Positions 30,967-42,555 of a stretch of 64,000 bases of DNA are shown here, piece by piece. Under the pieces are notes generated by a model. It had not been told where the DNA came from and did not search any database. It saw nothing but the letters and a program-made list of their open reading frames with translations. Origin of the DNA: Hericium rajendrae. Its lineage: Eukaryota > Basidiomycota > Agaricomycetes > Russulales > Hericiaceae. The stretch's first letter is position 1; every line of letters begins with the position of its first letter. Made by a program: the position numbers and the translations under genes. The stretch spans positions 2,914,001-2,978,000 of the forward strand of contig CM065882.1 of the NCBI GenBank assembly GCA_033439255.1, in the 5' to 3' direction.

Positions 30967-33548
30967 TTAGCTAGAGCAGCTGCACTGGAAGCCAAGCATC
31001 CTCTTTTCGCCTGTTCCGCAGAACCGACGTTCTTCTTTGGTTTCCGCATCGAGCTGTTCCTCCGGACGCTCATCGCCCTCGGCTCCCCACGGCTCAAATG
31101 GTTCGCACGCCATCTGCATCATCCAGCGTCAGTCAACCGGTGAAACAAGGCGAAACGCGACAACAACAAACCTGCATCACTTTAGACAGCACGCGTCTTC
31201 CACTCGTCGGGTCCTCCTCGACCTTCTTGATGACCTCTTCAAGAACCCACTGGCGCAGCACAAACCTCGGATTCGCCTTCTTTGCCTCGCGCTCGCGCTT
31301 CCCTTCCCAGCCTTCTCCCTCTTCCCAGTCTTCCTTCTCGCTCTGCAACCGAGCATTGTATTTCTGAAGCCACTCCGCCCATTCCTTGCGAGCGGTATCA
31401 CGCTGGATGAACTCGGGGTACGACGTGGTGCTCCAAAATCCATCAACGAACCTGTCGAGCTCGGTGTCCGACGCTAGCACCGAGGCGCGGAAGGTCGTGA
31501 GATGTCGGAAGGAAAGATGGAAGTCGAGTCGTTGGTCTTGCAGGAGGCTGAGGAACGGGCGGACCAGAGCAGCTTCGTCGTCCTCCGATGTATGTCTGAA
31601 ACCCAGACGCTGCAATCACATATCAGCAATGAATTCTATCAATTATTGTAAGTGAGATGTACCTTGCTCATGAGCAGGCGATACTCGAGTCCACAGATCG
31701 TTTGGAACAAGATCTGTAGCTCGTCCTCCACCAGCTTAATGCCCTTCTGACGCCAATCCTGGATCTTTTCTTCGCCAATGTCTTTGGCCCAGCCCGCTGA
31801 GACAGGTTTGCCTCCAGACTCGTCCTCCGCGCCGATGATGGGAGCAAGGGTATTAAGGAGGGAGCGCAGCGCGAAAAAGCTAATATGCCAGTCAGCTTAT
31901 AAGCCAAGAAGGAATATGCGGGCGTACACCATGTTTGGTTGATTCTGAAGAAATATAAGAGGGGAGGTCAGAGATATCAAAGAGAATTAAAAGTTTGCCC
32001 GACCTTATACATGTATCGTCCTTCGTCGTCCGAGTGATTGCAGATGTGCAAAGGATCAAAGATGTCCATGAATGCGTACGGGCCTGGATAGTGTAGGATC
32101 AGCAGTAGTCAAATGCTACTATCCACACGAAGCCCACCATAGTCGATGGTCAAACCCAGAATCGAAACACTGCACCACGGATCAGCAAGATTTGAAACTG
32201 CAAAATTGCATACTCACTTGTCGGTATTGATGACGCCGTGCATGAACCCATAGGCCTGCCATCCAGCTACCATCTTCGCATTTCTCCTCGCCACTTCCAG
32301 GAGCAGCTCCTTCGCCCATGCCCCGTTCTCCGCTCTCTTCACGCGCACAACTTGATCTGTTACGTACTCGCCGAGGATTCGCAAAGCGTCAAGATCTCCG
32401 GCTTGTTGACCACCACCGAGGAAGAACATCTGCGCGGGCGGGTTTAGAGCCTCAAAAGAACCTATGCGAATGAAAGATGGCGCGACGCGAGTGACGACGC
32501 ACGCCCTCTCCTCACTTTCACGAAGAACGGGGATGGTCGGGAGTGAGACAATTGAGAGAGACCGCGTCGTCGGGATGCGCAAGGCATACATAGCTGTGCG
32601 GAGCGGAAGTCAGGCTCTGAAAAGCGGTGACCGCAGCGGAGACTACCTTCGGAGCATAGATATTCGCGAATGGACGAGCGGACAACAGCGAGGCCGTCGG
32701 CACTTCGAGAGAAGGGCGTGCGGCCGGCGCCCTTCAGCTGTAATTCATATGAGGTGTCAGTCTCCGTGGGATGGGGAGTCACATCTGTGAAGAACCTATG
32801 AGGCCCTGGCAGCATAACTGAAGAAAGATTCCGACTTACGGATGGTAATCGCACGACCGTCTCCTAATTGCCCTGCCCATACACCGAACTGATGGCCGCT
32901 GTACCGAGATGCCCAAGGCGCGAAAGGCGTCTCTGCATTCTCGCCCGACATTAACATGGCGTAACCACCCAGAACTTCCACGAGTTCCCGCCGGGCTGCT
33001 ACATCCTCATCCATTTCAATCCGCGCTGATGACTCTTCAACCTCGTCTGCTCCCGTTAGCGAAGGCGTACCGAGCATCTCGAATGCGTCTCCAACGTCCA
33101 ACTGCGGCAGACAGTCTTGACGACATGTCTCGGACAAGCCTATGAGCTCCAAAGGCTGATCTCTGTTCTCCGGATACAGTTTCTTCAACGGTACCGCGAT
33201 GTCGCTGCGAGCCGGCGGCACCTTCTCATACAGAGCTTCGCGGGATGCGAGCCATTGTTCGACGAATGAATCCTCGTCCTCTATTGGATCGTCGGGGCTG
33301 GGAGGCTGGATTCGGTATGGGAAAGGCACAGGAAATGGTGAAGCGTAGGAGAAATGCGACTGTGGAGGCATCATACGCGACCGACGCTGCAGACTAGGTA
33401 CGTTTTCTTGCGTCTTCCGAAATTCCGGAACAGATGGAGCCGCAGTATCTGGTGTCAGATTGTGTATGAGCAGCTTCGATCTCGGGGGAAGAGGAAGAGC
33501 AGAGATAGGATATTTCGAGATGGTCGACATGGCTCGACCTGCTCTCAT
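30967..33548 (-). CDS. FMP40: SelO/YdiU-type protein adenylyltransferase
   Basis: A mitochondrial pseudokinase-fold enzyme that transfers AMP from ATP to protein Ser/Thr/Tyr residues (known for SelO and yeast Fmp40). The start is at 33548; a second in-frame ATG at 33530 is possible. The order includes [46 protein letters not shown] (nucleotide loop), [60 protein letters not shown] (metal-binding DYGP) and NQPNMVYFALRSL. It ends in CSCSS before TAA at 30967, so the redox pair at the C-terminus uses Cys where animals use selenocysteine. A Ser/Pro-rich N-terminal extension is unusual, and mitochondrial import is plausible but not proved. About eight in-frame exons. Confidence 0.9.
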
Positions 33549-33879
33549 TCCCTGTACGATTAGACTGGTTTATGAATGGTTTGGAAGCGTTGCACACTAG
33601 GAGGACGTGATGGTTTGAGTGAGAAAGAAATGGCTGCCATAGTTGCTTCAAGTATGACGGCGGTGGACACGGTCTGCTCCATCGCTGATTCACTAACTGC
33701 GTGACCGATCCGCATTTGACCCGCCACCCGAGCGCCAACAAGAACTCAGCATCAGCTCATTTCTCGACAACATCGCACGAACCATAGGGCCCCAGAACAC
33801 AAGTAATTTAGATCGATCCGAACTCCAGTTGATTTGTGTCCATCCATACACTAGCAAAACGTACATCTAATTAAGAGTT
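33549..33879. other. Intergenic, promoter of SelO gene
   Basis: About 330 bp between the ARP3 3' end and the SelO start, both minus strand. No other feature seen. Confidence 0.5.
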
Positions 33880-35598
33880 TCAAGTAGCACTGCCGAAAAT
33901 CTGGTAACGCCTGCAGATACTCGGGCCAATCTCGTCATATTGGGCTTTCGTGTGGCATGAAGAGTAGAATTCGGGCTATGAAACACAGCGATCAGACATA
34001 GAGGAAGAAAAGAGAAAGCGGGACTCACAAGGGACGCCAGAAGGGAACCACCGAACCAGACGGCATATCTAAGGAAAAACTGAGTGTATGTTGCAACTGC
34101 AAGGATAGGAAACATACCGCTGACGCTTGTGCGAGATAACATCGACCTCGACACCGGAAGACTAAGTGTACGGTAATGAGTATGGAGCAAAGCAGGTATT
34201 TTTCAAGGACATACTCTCTGCACGCTGCCACTCGCGACGGCGCTGTTCTCTAGCCGACGGTCCACAAGCTGCTTCAGATCACGCTTCAACCGTTGACCAA
34301 AGTGTTGGAACATCGTTGAGCCACCAGAGAGAACGATGTTCTTTCGAGAAATCAGACATGCCCCTCAATTCAGTATTACCAGCAATCCAACATACCTTGT
34401 AAAGCCCTCGACGAACATCAATAGGCGATGCCTGAATGACACCATCAACAATATCCGGCAGAGGCGTCAAGAAGTCGGAAGAGTAGATTTCAGGATTGAA
34501 GAAGATCTCGGGAGCCAGGAAACGCTCGTAGCCGACGTCAACGGAGTATTTCTATCTCAATCCGTGAGTTGCTGAAACCTAGGAAACGATATAGATATGC
34601 CTACCCGTCCGGTGACTGTATGTTCTCCATCATACCTCTCGAAATGTTTGTAAGGCTCTGCGTCGTATTTCCGGAACTCCTTGACGATGTCTTGACACAC
34701 GTAACTGTAGTCCTCCTTGACCTTTCCGGCGACTTTAAGCTGGTCCTCGGGCGGAACCGAAGCCATTTCGCCACGCTCTCGCATCAGGTTGAGGACAAAC
34801 TGCGAGATATCCCTACCGGCGATGGGTATGTGCTTGATCGCGCTGCCAATAACATAGCCTTCTGCACAAGGGATAACGTGGGTGACACCGTCTCCGGAGT
34901 CAATGACAGTGCCTGTGAGTGTACGATCGGTGACACGGTTGGAGGACCAGGATGCGGCGAGCGCAAGTACAGCTTGCACGGCGATGTACAAGCCCTTGAT
35001 ATTGAAGGACTCGAAGAAGATCTCGGCCGTCTGTTCACGATTCTCGGGAGCATTCAAAGGTGGCTCGGTCTATGGCGCGAAACTATCGGGAACAATTCCT
35101 GAACATCATGGGGAAAATCACTCACCAAAAGGAAGTAATGGTCTTCCGGCTCTGCTCTGAGGTACTTGAAGATCGTCTGCTCCCAGTACCTCTCCATGTA
35201 GTCCCAGTTGTCAATCTGACCATGTCGAATCGGATAGTTCACAGCGTATCCTGGTGTCTTCGCGTTTGCCAGGGCCTCATCACCGATGAAGAAATCAAGA
35301 TCCTCCACTCCTCGTTTGGACGCAAGATGGCCCGGCTTTGACGGCAAGGCAGGTCCAGTCCTAGCCTGGGACGCGGGTCCACGCGTCGCAATTGCCGTAG
35401 GAAATACGCTGCGAGCGTCAAGCTCAACCACAGTTTAGAAAGTAAGAGAGTGTATGCACTGACAATGATGGATCCGAGTTCCCCGCAAACCTGGGCGTTC
35501 ATAAGTTACCGCGTGCTTCCCCACAAATCATACAATACTCACCCTACTTTTGAAAAACCCGTCCCATTGTCGCAGATGATAGGAGCGAGTAGTGACAT
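33880..35598 (-). CDS. ARP3: Actin-related protein 3 (Arp2/3 complex)
   Basis: Arp3 together with Arp2 forms the pseudo-dimer that seeds branched actin filaments at endocytic sites and cortical patches. It starts [22 protein letters not shown] (35598), with the phosphate-1 loop [35 protein letters not shown] (adenosine side) and [21 protein letters not shown] follow, then [13 protein letters not shown] (phosphate-2 loop), [18 protein letters not shown] and [11 protein letters not shown], and the C-terminus ICRRYQIFG. About 430 residues in about seven in-frame exons. The SGGST segment and the FGGS loop are intact, as expected for a nucleotide-binding actin fold. It is not adjacent to other Arp2/3 subunits. 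Confidence 0.95.
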
Positions 35599-37352
35599 CG
35601 TTCTATAATCTTCTGGATCACACTTGCTATACCGACTTGAGGTGTCCGAAGAGCCAGCTGCGGTGCCCGGGATGATTACGTTGTTTGTGTTTGTTGTCCA
35701 GCACCCCCGCGTCACCGTAGCGGCGAGTGACCGGGACTTATGTACTGGCAGCAATATTTTACTTGCTTCGCACTTGGGGACCTTCGACTAACATCGAGCA
35801 GCTCAAGAGCAGCTTGTGATCTCATTTCATCTTCTTTTTATCTCGGTGATATAAAAAAGTGTCTTAGCCGTGAGCTGCTCCTTGTGAATGTATACTTTCT
35901 CCTTAGGTGCTTGTCGTTCGCTATGGATGGCCTATAGTAATACCGGCAGTTCGACCGACGACGATTGCCAAGTTGAATGGAATATAATAAGATGGGCATT
36001 CTTCAGAAAATGCTAGCCTTTTGTTGTAAAGACAGATCGCCGACAGTTCTAAGACAGATCGCTGACAGTTTCAAACGGTACGAGCAGTACAAGATAACGG
36101 CCTCAGAAGGACACATGAATGGAAGGTCGCAGGGGATCTGTCTATCTCCCAGGCTGCATAGTCCTGTATTCTCCATATATCCATTTAATTCGTCGGTCCA
36201 GGTCCTCGATGCTTCGTTCCCCGACAGTTCCCCGACACAGCTGCTCTCTGACTACTCCACTGTTCGACGGCATCAATTATCCGTAAGAAGTTGGTCAATC
36301 CTGTCTTTTATGACAGTCGTTGTGGCGAACACGACATTCGGTGACCTCGGCTTTGCTTGTTTCCTGGAACCTGTCATCTCCTCTTGGCCACATCAAATCA
36401 ACGGATCGTGGATGCTTCGTTCCCCGACACAGCTGCTCTCTGACTACTCCACTGTTCGACGGCATCAATTATCCATAAGAAGTTGGTCAATCCTGTCTTT
36501 TATGACAGTCGTTGTGGTGAACACGACATTCGATGACCTCGGCTTTGCTTGTTTTCTGGAACCTGTCATCTCCTCTTGGCTGGCCACATCAAATTAACGG
36601 ATCGTGTTTCACTGTAAAGAACCTCGTGCTTGGTGTTATGATCCTAAGGTGAGAGAAAAGTAAAGTTATTGCCTGTCTAATCAGGTCTCTTCTTCAGTTC
36701 GCGATAGTTCTGCGATTTATATATCATTGGCGCATCCGGCCACACGCATCCCAATTCCGGGAGGCTGCGCCTCCCTTTTAGTGGAAAGTCATTGGTTCTA
36801 CTGTCAGTGCATCTTTGCGTTGTCAACAATGTTGACGCACACGTCCCGTCTTACTCATGGTGCAGTTGTCAAGGCCAAGAAACGCGCATCGGAACTGCCA
36901 TGCGCCTGCAGTGCCACTTATGTAGCCTCATCATCCGTGTCCACCACTGACCACTATCCATTGTTCAAGAATCACATGAGAGGCAGCTTCGTATCAATTT
37001 CTTCAGTACCAACGACAGTGCGAAACGTCAGTCGATTCTCAGCTCAATTATCCACCTCGTAACTGTTAGATCAATTCTGGCAGTGAAACTGATCTCACAC
37101 AGAATTCTGATTCGTAGATCCTTCCGTGGATGGCAGCATTCAAAATTTGCCGGAAGGGATGGAGAGCCATATAGAGATCACCTATTTGCGTAAAGTAAGT
37201 GTCACGTCTTCTTCATTTCATTCAAGGGGGCCGCAAACCCGGGAAGAGGAAGCACATTGGGCAACAGGTTCCTGTTATAGGTTCCGGTGGATAGATGTCA
37301 GAATCCGTTGATAAGCCTGCGTATCGGCGACCGCACATTCAACTCACAGATC
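35599..37352. other. Long intergenic region with a tandem duplication
   Basis: About 1.75 kb between ARP3 (-) and the first SDR gene (+), which diverge. It contains a roughly 200-bp tandem duplication (36208-36606) and a perfect 7-bp stem, 3-nt loop hairpin at 36759-36775. No coding region is supported. Confidence 0.5.
36208..36606. repeat. Tandem duplication, about 200-bp unit, two copies
   Basis: Copy 1 (36208-36410) and copy 2 (36411-36606) both begin gatgcttcgttccccgaca and end at an acggatcgtg word. They differ at only a few bases, mostly G/A changes. Copy 1 carries an extra 11-bp internal duplication of ttccccgacag and lacks a short ctgg insertion present in copy 2. Nearly identical copies suggest a recent event. 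It does not match a gene. Confidence 0.85.
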
Positions 37353-38540
37353 ATGGCTTCGAAGGGTGTCGCACTCATCACAGGAGCAGCACAAGGCATC
37401 GGGCGCGCTATTGCCCTCCGCCTGGCTGGCGATGGCTTCCACATCGCTCTCAACGACGTCAAATCAAAGGCATCTTCACTCCAGTCGCTCTCGAAGGAGG
37501 TAGAGGCCAAGGGTCGGAAGGCTCATTTTGTGACCGGCGATATCTCTGTCGAGGATCAGGTCAAGCAAATCGTCGGGGAGACTGCTTCTAATCTCGGAAG
37601 TCTGGATGTGGTGTGTATCTCATTACTCTTCGATTACAATACTTGATGCAAATTCGAGGAACAATAGATGGTTGCCAATGCAGCTATATATCAAGTCAAG
37701 CCTCTCCTTGAAAGTAAGTTCGATAGCATCTTAGAGGCGGCTATTAACTTACAACGATCTCCGGGAAGTGTCGGTTCAGGACATGGATCAACTTCACTCT
37801 GTCAACGTGAGAGGACTCATGCTTTGCTACAAACATGCTGCCACCCAAATGATCAGTCAGGGTCGTGGTGGGAGGATCATCGGTGACTTTTACTGGCATG
37901 TTTGGAATTGGCGATCGAGACTGACGCTTTTTAGGTGCTACGTCGGTTGCCGGAAGGCAAGGTTTCGTCGGGCATACGGCCTATTGTGCCGCTAAGTATG
38001 CAGTACGCGGTGTTACACAGGTGGCTGGTACATAAGTCTTCTTTCGTTATGCCCGCAACTTCTTTACCTGAACTTGACAGCGGCCGAGTTGGGAAAATAT
38101 GATATAACAGTCAATGCATATGCCCCGGGCCTGATAACCACAGAAATGCGTAGGTCGTGACCATTCGTATGGATCTGAAATCTGATGATATCCCGCATTA
38201 CTTCTAGTAGATGCCGCGGACGCCGGCATGAAAGATCTGCATGGTTTATCCTCAGCCTCGTGGGTGGATGCGGTGCGTGAAAACTATTGTTCGTCTAGCT
38301 TAACATGATTGACCATGGCACACAGGCCGTGACTACGTTTCCCATTGCACGTAGAGGTACACCAGAGGAAGTTGCAAGCTTAGTGTCATTCCTCGCATCC
38401 GGAGACGCAGGGTACATTACTGGACAGACAGTAAGTGTTCGTTTTGCGTTCAGTCATATCTGTTGGGTTTCTGCCATGCCATCTTCATCTGACCTTGCTT
38501 CTTTCAGTATGATATCAATGGAGGGTCGTATTTTGGTTGA
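37353..38540 (+). CDS. Short-chain dehydrogenase/reductase A (acetoin/diacetyl reductase-like)
   Basis: An NAD(P)-dependent oxidoreductase of about 260 residues. It opens MASKGVALITGAAQGIGRAIA with the TGxxxGIG nucleotide loop. NDV and later GDIS shape the cofactor pocket, and the VANAA motif follows. The catalytic Ser lies in GATSVAG, with Tyr and Lys in AYCAAKYAVRG. The end is YITGQT joined to YDINGGSYFG at 38538. About eight exons, all in frame, share positions with SDR copy B 2.7 kb downstream. The substrate is uncertain: the GAAQGIGRAIA...NDV type resembles acetoin/diacetyl or butanediol dehydrogenases. It looks intact. Confidence 0.85.
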
Positions 38541-38603
38541 AGACAACACATCCATAGTATCTTTTTACGAAACCTTTCTTTATTTTATCGTTATTCTGCT
38601 ACC

Positions 38604-38717
38604 GCCCGCCTAGCTCAATCGGATAGAGCGTCAGACTCTTAAGGCGGGTCAACCCTGCGGTGGGCATCTAAGATGCATTAGATCTGAAGGCTGCGAGTTC
38701 GACCCTCGCGGTGGGCT
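38604..38717 (+). tRNA. tRNA-Lys (anticodon CTT) with intron
   Basis: The acceptor stem pairs GCCCGCC (38604-38610) with GGTGGGC (38710-38716), one G-T pair. The D arm has TAGCTCAATCGG (A box), and the anticodon stem TCAGA pairs with TCTGA. The anticodon CTT sits at 38638-38640. The T arm has GAGTTCGACCCTC (B box). A 40-nt intron (38642-38681) follows position 37, the standard place for nuclear tRNA introns. Position 73 is T. It lies 64 bp after SDR gene A on the same strand. Confidence 0.93.
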
Positions 38718-39493
38718 ATTAGGTTGTCTTTTTCATTCTCTGAGATGTGAAATGACTTCGGGAGGCTGAACTGATTTTATCTGACAATTTTCACGAGGCA
38801 CGCGGCGCGGCGCGCGAGCGGCGGTTGCTAACGCCCGATTCAATTGAAACGTACGCAGTGTTACATGTTATGCTTCTAACCATGCTCGTAATTCATACGG
38901 TCGTCATACTCTCCTGTGAGTAGTCTATCCCCCCCTCCTAATCATCTGATATGAGCAGCATCGTTTATGCAGGTCTGTAGACGAGTATGTACCGTGCAAA
39001 ATTTCCGCGATATGTCAACGATCTAACGTTCTCGATCGAACCGGCCGGCCGGTTGCACACACCCAGCTCTTGTGTCCGGTTGGCAGACTCTTCAACTTGG
39101 ACACCTCCATTTGCTCTCTGGCAAGGCGGCTGCGCTGGGCAGCGCGTTGCTGAAGTAAACGAAGAGTCGTTCTTCGAAACCAATGATGACAGATCGCTTG
39201 AATGAGCCGCACGTTCTCGGAACGCTCGTCGCTGATGGCAGTGTTTACAATACCGTCCGGGTTTCATTTTATCATCTCCGGCACTGCGCTCTCTTCCTGT
39301 GAAGACTCTTGCCAAAATATTTTCGCTGCGGTTTTTGTTGCTGTTGTGAGTGCTTATCTTCATTGCACATCTCTTCCATTGACATCACACCCGCGGAAGG
39401 TTTACCAGACATGTCCGAATTGACGCCATTGCCTGTTTTCCCCGCGGACTACCTCTTATGAATTTCGAGTCAGCCTAGAACCTTTTCTATTCA
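38718..39493. other. Intergenic between tRNA and SDR relic
   Basis: No gene is supported. It contains a short GC-rich cggcgcg patch near 38805. The 5' half of the SDR relic, if once present, is no longer recognisable here. Confidence 0.45.
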
Positions 39494-39797
39494 GTGGACG
39501 CCGTCGACGCGGGAATGCAGGTATTTGAAGCCGATGCCAGAATGAGCAGGTGTGTTGTCCCTCGATTTTCTTGTCTTAGTTACTTATTTACCAACTAACC
39601 GCAGGGTATCATAACTCTATCGATTGCCCATATAGGTCATGTAGACGATATAAATAACCTCGTGGCATTTCTTGCTTCCAAGAAGCCGAATACATAACTG
39701 GTCAGACAGTGAGCGCGTTGCGACACCACCTAGCCTCGATCTATCGGCATGCCGTCTGTATATAACTCGGCTGCAGCTGTGGCATGTATCTTACTTA
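39494..39797 (+). pseudogene. Relic of an SDR reductase (3' exons only)
   Basis: Three pieces align in order with the last exons of the adjacent SDR genes. TGGACGCCGTCGACGCGGG (VDAVDAG, after a tcag acceptor) matches VDDVDAG of copy B. Near 39625-39710, GHVDDINNLVAFLAS runs to a disrupted YITGQT. At about 39765-39797 is a remnant of the FGCNGGMVLT end. Catalytic exons are absent and the middle piece is out of frame. It is a plain decayed gene copy in the tandem array. Confidence 0.75.
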
Positions 39798-40008
39798 AAG
39801 GAAGATCCTGTAAGTGCGTTCATGAGCTCCTCAGAATATGCGGCGAGTGTCAAAATGTCCGTTTTTCAATCACAAGTCCTGGAATGTCGTAAAACGAAGC
39901 TGAAGAAGTTACCTCGGCAGGACGGCGTTTGGGAAGATTCCCATGCAGGCTTCAGCCAGTAACTGGTATTTAAAGCACTGCATGGCACCTTACGATGACT
40001 CACAAACC

Positions 40009-41132
40009 ATGACTTCCAAAGGAGTTGCACTCGTCACAGGAGCAGCCCAAGGCATTGGGCGTGCTATCGCTCTCCGGCTAGCCGATGACGGTTTCGACGT
40101 CGCCATCAACGACATCCAGACGAAGGTTGCGCTTCTCCGCACACTCTCCGGTGAGATTGAGGCTAAGGGCCGGAAGTCACATCCTGTCCCTGGCGATATC
40201 GCAGTCGATGAGCAGGTAAAACACATGGTCGATGAGACTGTTGTCAGCCTCGGTGGTCTAGATGTCGTGCGTCTCTCCCATTCTTTTTATTTACTCGTTG
40301 AGGCGGATCTGATTTGCGCCACGACAGATGGTCGCAAATGCGGCTATTTACGTCAATAAGCCTTTCATCGAAAGTAGGTTCATCGATGCAGTTGAGAACG
40401 AGGCATGCTGATGGTCCTTCAGCTTCTGCAGAAGATTTCGAACGCATATATTCTGTCAACGTCAAAGGCCTCGCTTCGTGCTACAGATATGCCGCTCTCC
40501 AGATGATGTCTCAAGGCCGCGGTGGAAGAATCATCGGTGCTAGCTCCGCTGCAGGACAGACGGGTCATCCCGGACAGAGCGCTTATTGTGCAAGCAAGTT
40601 TGCCGTACGAGGTTTTACTCAAGTCGCTGGTGAGTAGATCATATCCAATACCGCCTGCATTGTCGTTCTCGCTTACTCGTGAAAACCCAGCCATGGAGTT
40701 AGGAAAACATAATATCACTGTGAATACCTATGCTCCTGGCCTGACGAGGACGGAGATGTGTTCGTGAATATCAGCATGCTTTCTTTTCCAAACTTGCTAA
40801 GATCCCTCCTCTTCAGTGGATGATGTCGACGCTGGAATGAAGACGACGCTGAACTTGTCTCCGGCAGAGGGATGGTCAGAGCAAGTATGCTGTTCTTGGA
40901 TTTGCACGCGCATACAGTCATTTACCCATTGCGCCGCAGATTATGGCATCTCTACCCATCCCACGCTTGGCTCGCCCAGAGGACCTTGCCAATCTTGTAT
41001 CCTTCCTCGCTTCAAAGGAGTCAGGCTATATAACCGGCCAGACGGTGCGCGCGCTGCACTATAATCTACTGGTCTTACACTGACGTCGTCTGTGACCAGT
41101 TCGGCTGTAACGGTGGCATGGTTCTTACTTGA
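40009..41132 (+). CDS. Short-chain dehydrogenase/reductase B (paralogue of A)
   Basis: About 260 residues. It opens MTSKGVALVTGAAQGIGRAIA with the same cofactor loop as copy A. The sequence then shows NDIQTK, VANAAIYVNKPFIE, the catalytic Ser in GASSAAG, and Tyr and Lys in AYCASKFAVRG. MELGKHNITVNTYAPG and ARPEDLANLVSFLASKESGYITGQT precede the end FGCNGGMVLT at 41130. Exon boundaries match copy A, so the two arose by duplication. All joins keep frame. The C-terminus differs from copy A (GGMVLT against GGSYFG), which may alter the substrate pocket. The substrate is not predictable from sequence. Confidence 0.85.
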
Positions 41133-41350
41133 ACATACTTTTCATGCTTGTTTTGCTCGATGGAGCCATACCCCATCTTATTCTTCACGCCCTGTCGCTG
41201 TATCGCTCTGTACGAATACATCTTTTCGGAGTCGTCAACATCGTGCAAATTACGAGGGGATCATCAACAGGCAGAGATTGTCTCGTTCCAGTCCTGCCGA
41301 GCCCACTAAGACATACAGTATATGCCAAGTACAAGTCTCGATGCGTCCGA

Positions 41351-42155
41351 TCACATTGCCATCGTGATGCCCATGAGCGCCGGCCAGAGAATAAACACGA
41401 GCCGGAACTTGATCTTCTCCATGTCCATCCTTCCCACCGCCGCGTTCCGCTGCTCTCCGTTTTCCGACAGCCCTAATTGTTTTTCGTTGCCGTCATGCGA
41501 TGGAAGAGGAGGCGCGCTGACGGTCGTGGGCGTAGCGATGGCTGCTTGCGAGGATATGAATGTCGTGCTAGGATAGACCAGGGTGAACAGCGGCGCCGTT
41601 TTGTAGGTGCCCGGGATAACAACATCTACGGAAAGCGGTTCGGCATCAGAGGAAGAGGGATCGTCGCCAGCATCGGGCCCAGCCATGCCCGTGATGGTAA
41701 ATCGAGCCGTGTAGACGACGATTTTCGGGTGATCGGACACGAAATGGAGGGAGCTGCAGTCGTTTAGTGGTAAGATCAAGCGGTGCCGTCAAGAATGACT
41801 TACTAGTCTGAGCCGTTGTTCCCTAGCGAAGGCGAGATCCAGATCTCTTGGGATAGGCTGGCGGGGTCAACGTCTGTAGCAACTGTGTCGAGGAGATTCT
41901 GTACAGGTCGCACGCAGACATCAGCAGCGTGAACCTCACGAAACGAGAAACACTCACGTCTTCGCCGTCATACAAATCGATGCGCATATTTGGCATCTCC
42001 CATATCAGAGGCTCCTTACCGTCGTCTTTCCATTTGACCGTTACAGAGCGACCCGCCTCGAAGACAGTGTTTTTGACTGGTTGAGTAGGATACAGGGCGG
42101 CGTTGACCAGATCAGAGCCCACGGCCAGCATGGCCAGAATACCGAGACATATCAT
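41351..42155 (-). CDS. Kre9/Knh1-like N-terminal domain protein, predicted GPI-anchored
   Basis: A small predicted cell-surface protein of about 230 residues. The signal peptide is MICLGILAMLAVGSDLVNA, with cleavage likely before ALYPTQP. The Kre9/Knh1-like N-terminal domain follows (PVKNTVFEAGRSVTVKWKDDG, IDLYDGED) in three exons. A Ser/Thr/Pro-rich stretch near 41480-41600 (SSQAAIATPTTVSAPP) precedes a hydrophobic C-terminal tail (FRLVFILWPALMGITMAM) typical of a GPI attachment signal. In yeast, Kre9 proteins act in beta-1,6-glucan assembly; a cell-wall role here is inferred from the domain. All joins keep frame. Confidence 0.8.
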
Positions 42156-42555
42156 AACGAGGCGTAGAATATAGTCGTGACAAGAAGAGAACGATTAGAT
42201 GTGGACACCGGAGCGGCGGGCAGCGAACCAGTCGCGTCTGGTTAATGGAAGGTGGGTTGGTGAGGAGAACGACATTCGCCGCGGCACCACAAGCAGACGC
42301 GTCGCCATCACGTGCTGTGAACATGTTCAACTACGGTTGACGGACACACCCAGGACTGCTAAAGCATACAACATTGATCGCAATGGTGGGTATGATGGTC
42401 AGCGGTCTAGGTATCGATTCAAGGCGGGTCAAGGTAATTCGACGCCAGAACCTGTCACAAACTCGCGTGGCCAGACTTGTGCCCCTCCTCGGATGCGATC
42501 GCATCCCTTGCCTAAGTAGCACAACAGAAACACGGATCAGCATCTGACCTGCGTC
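42156..42555. other. Intergenic, no gene supported
   Basis: About 400 bp between the ATG17 3' end and the Kre9-like start, both minus strand. Nothing further recognised. Confidence 0.45.

Noticed and set aside
30967-30990. Possible selenocysteine end of SelO
   Set aside because: The codon before SS is TGC (Cys), and the stop is TAA, so no recoding is needed.
36759-36775. Perfect 7-bp stem hairpin
   Set aside because: Short inverted repeats of this size occur by chance, and no T-run, transposon end or RNA gene surrounds it.
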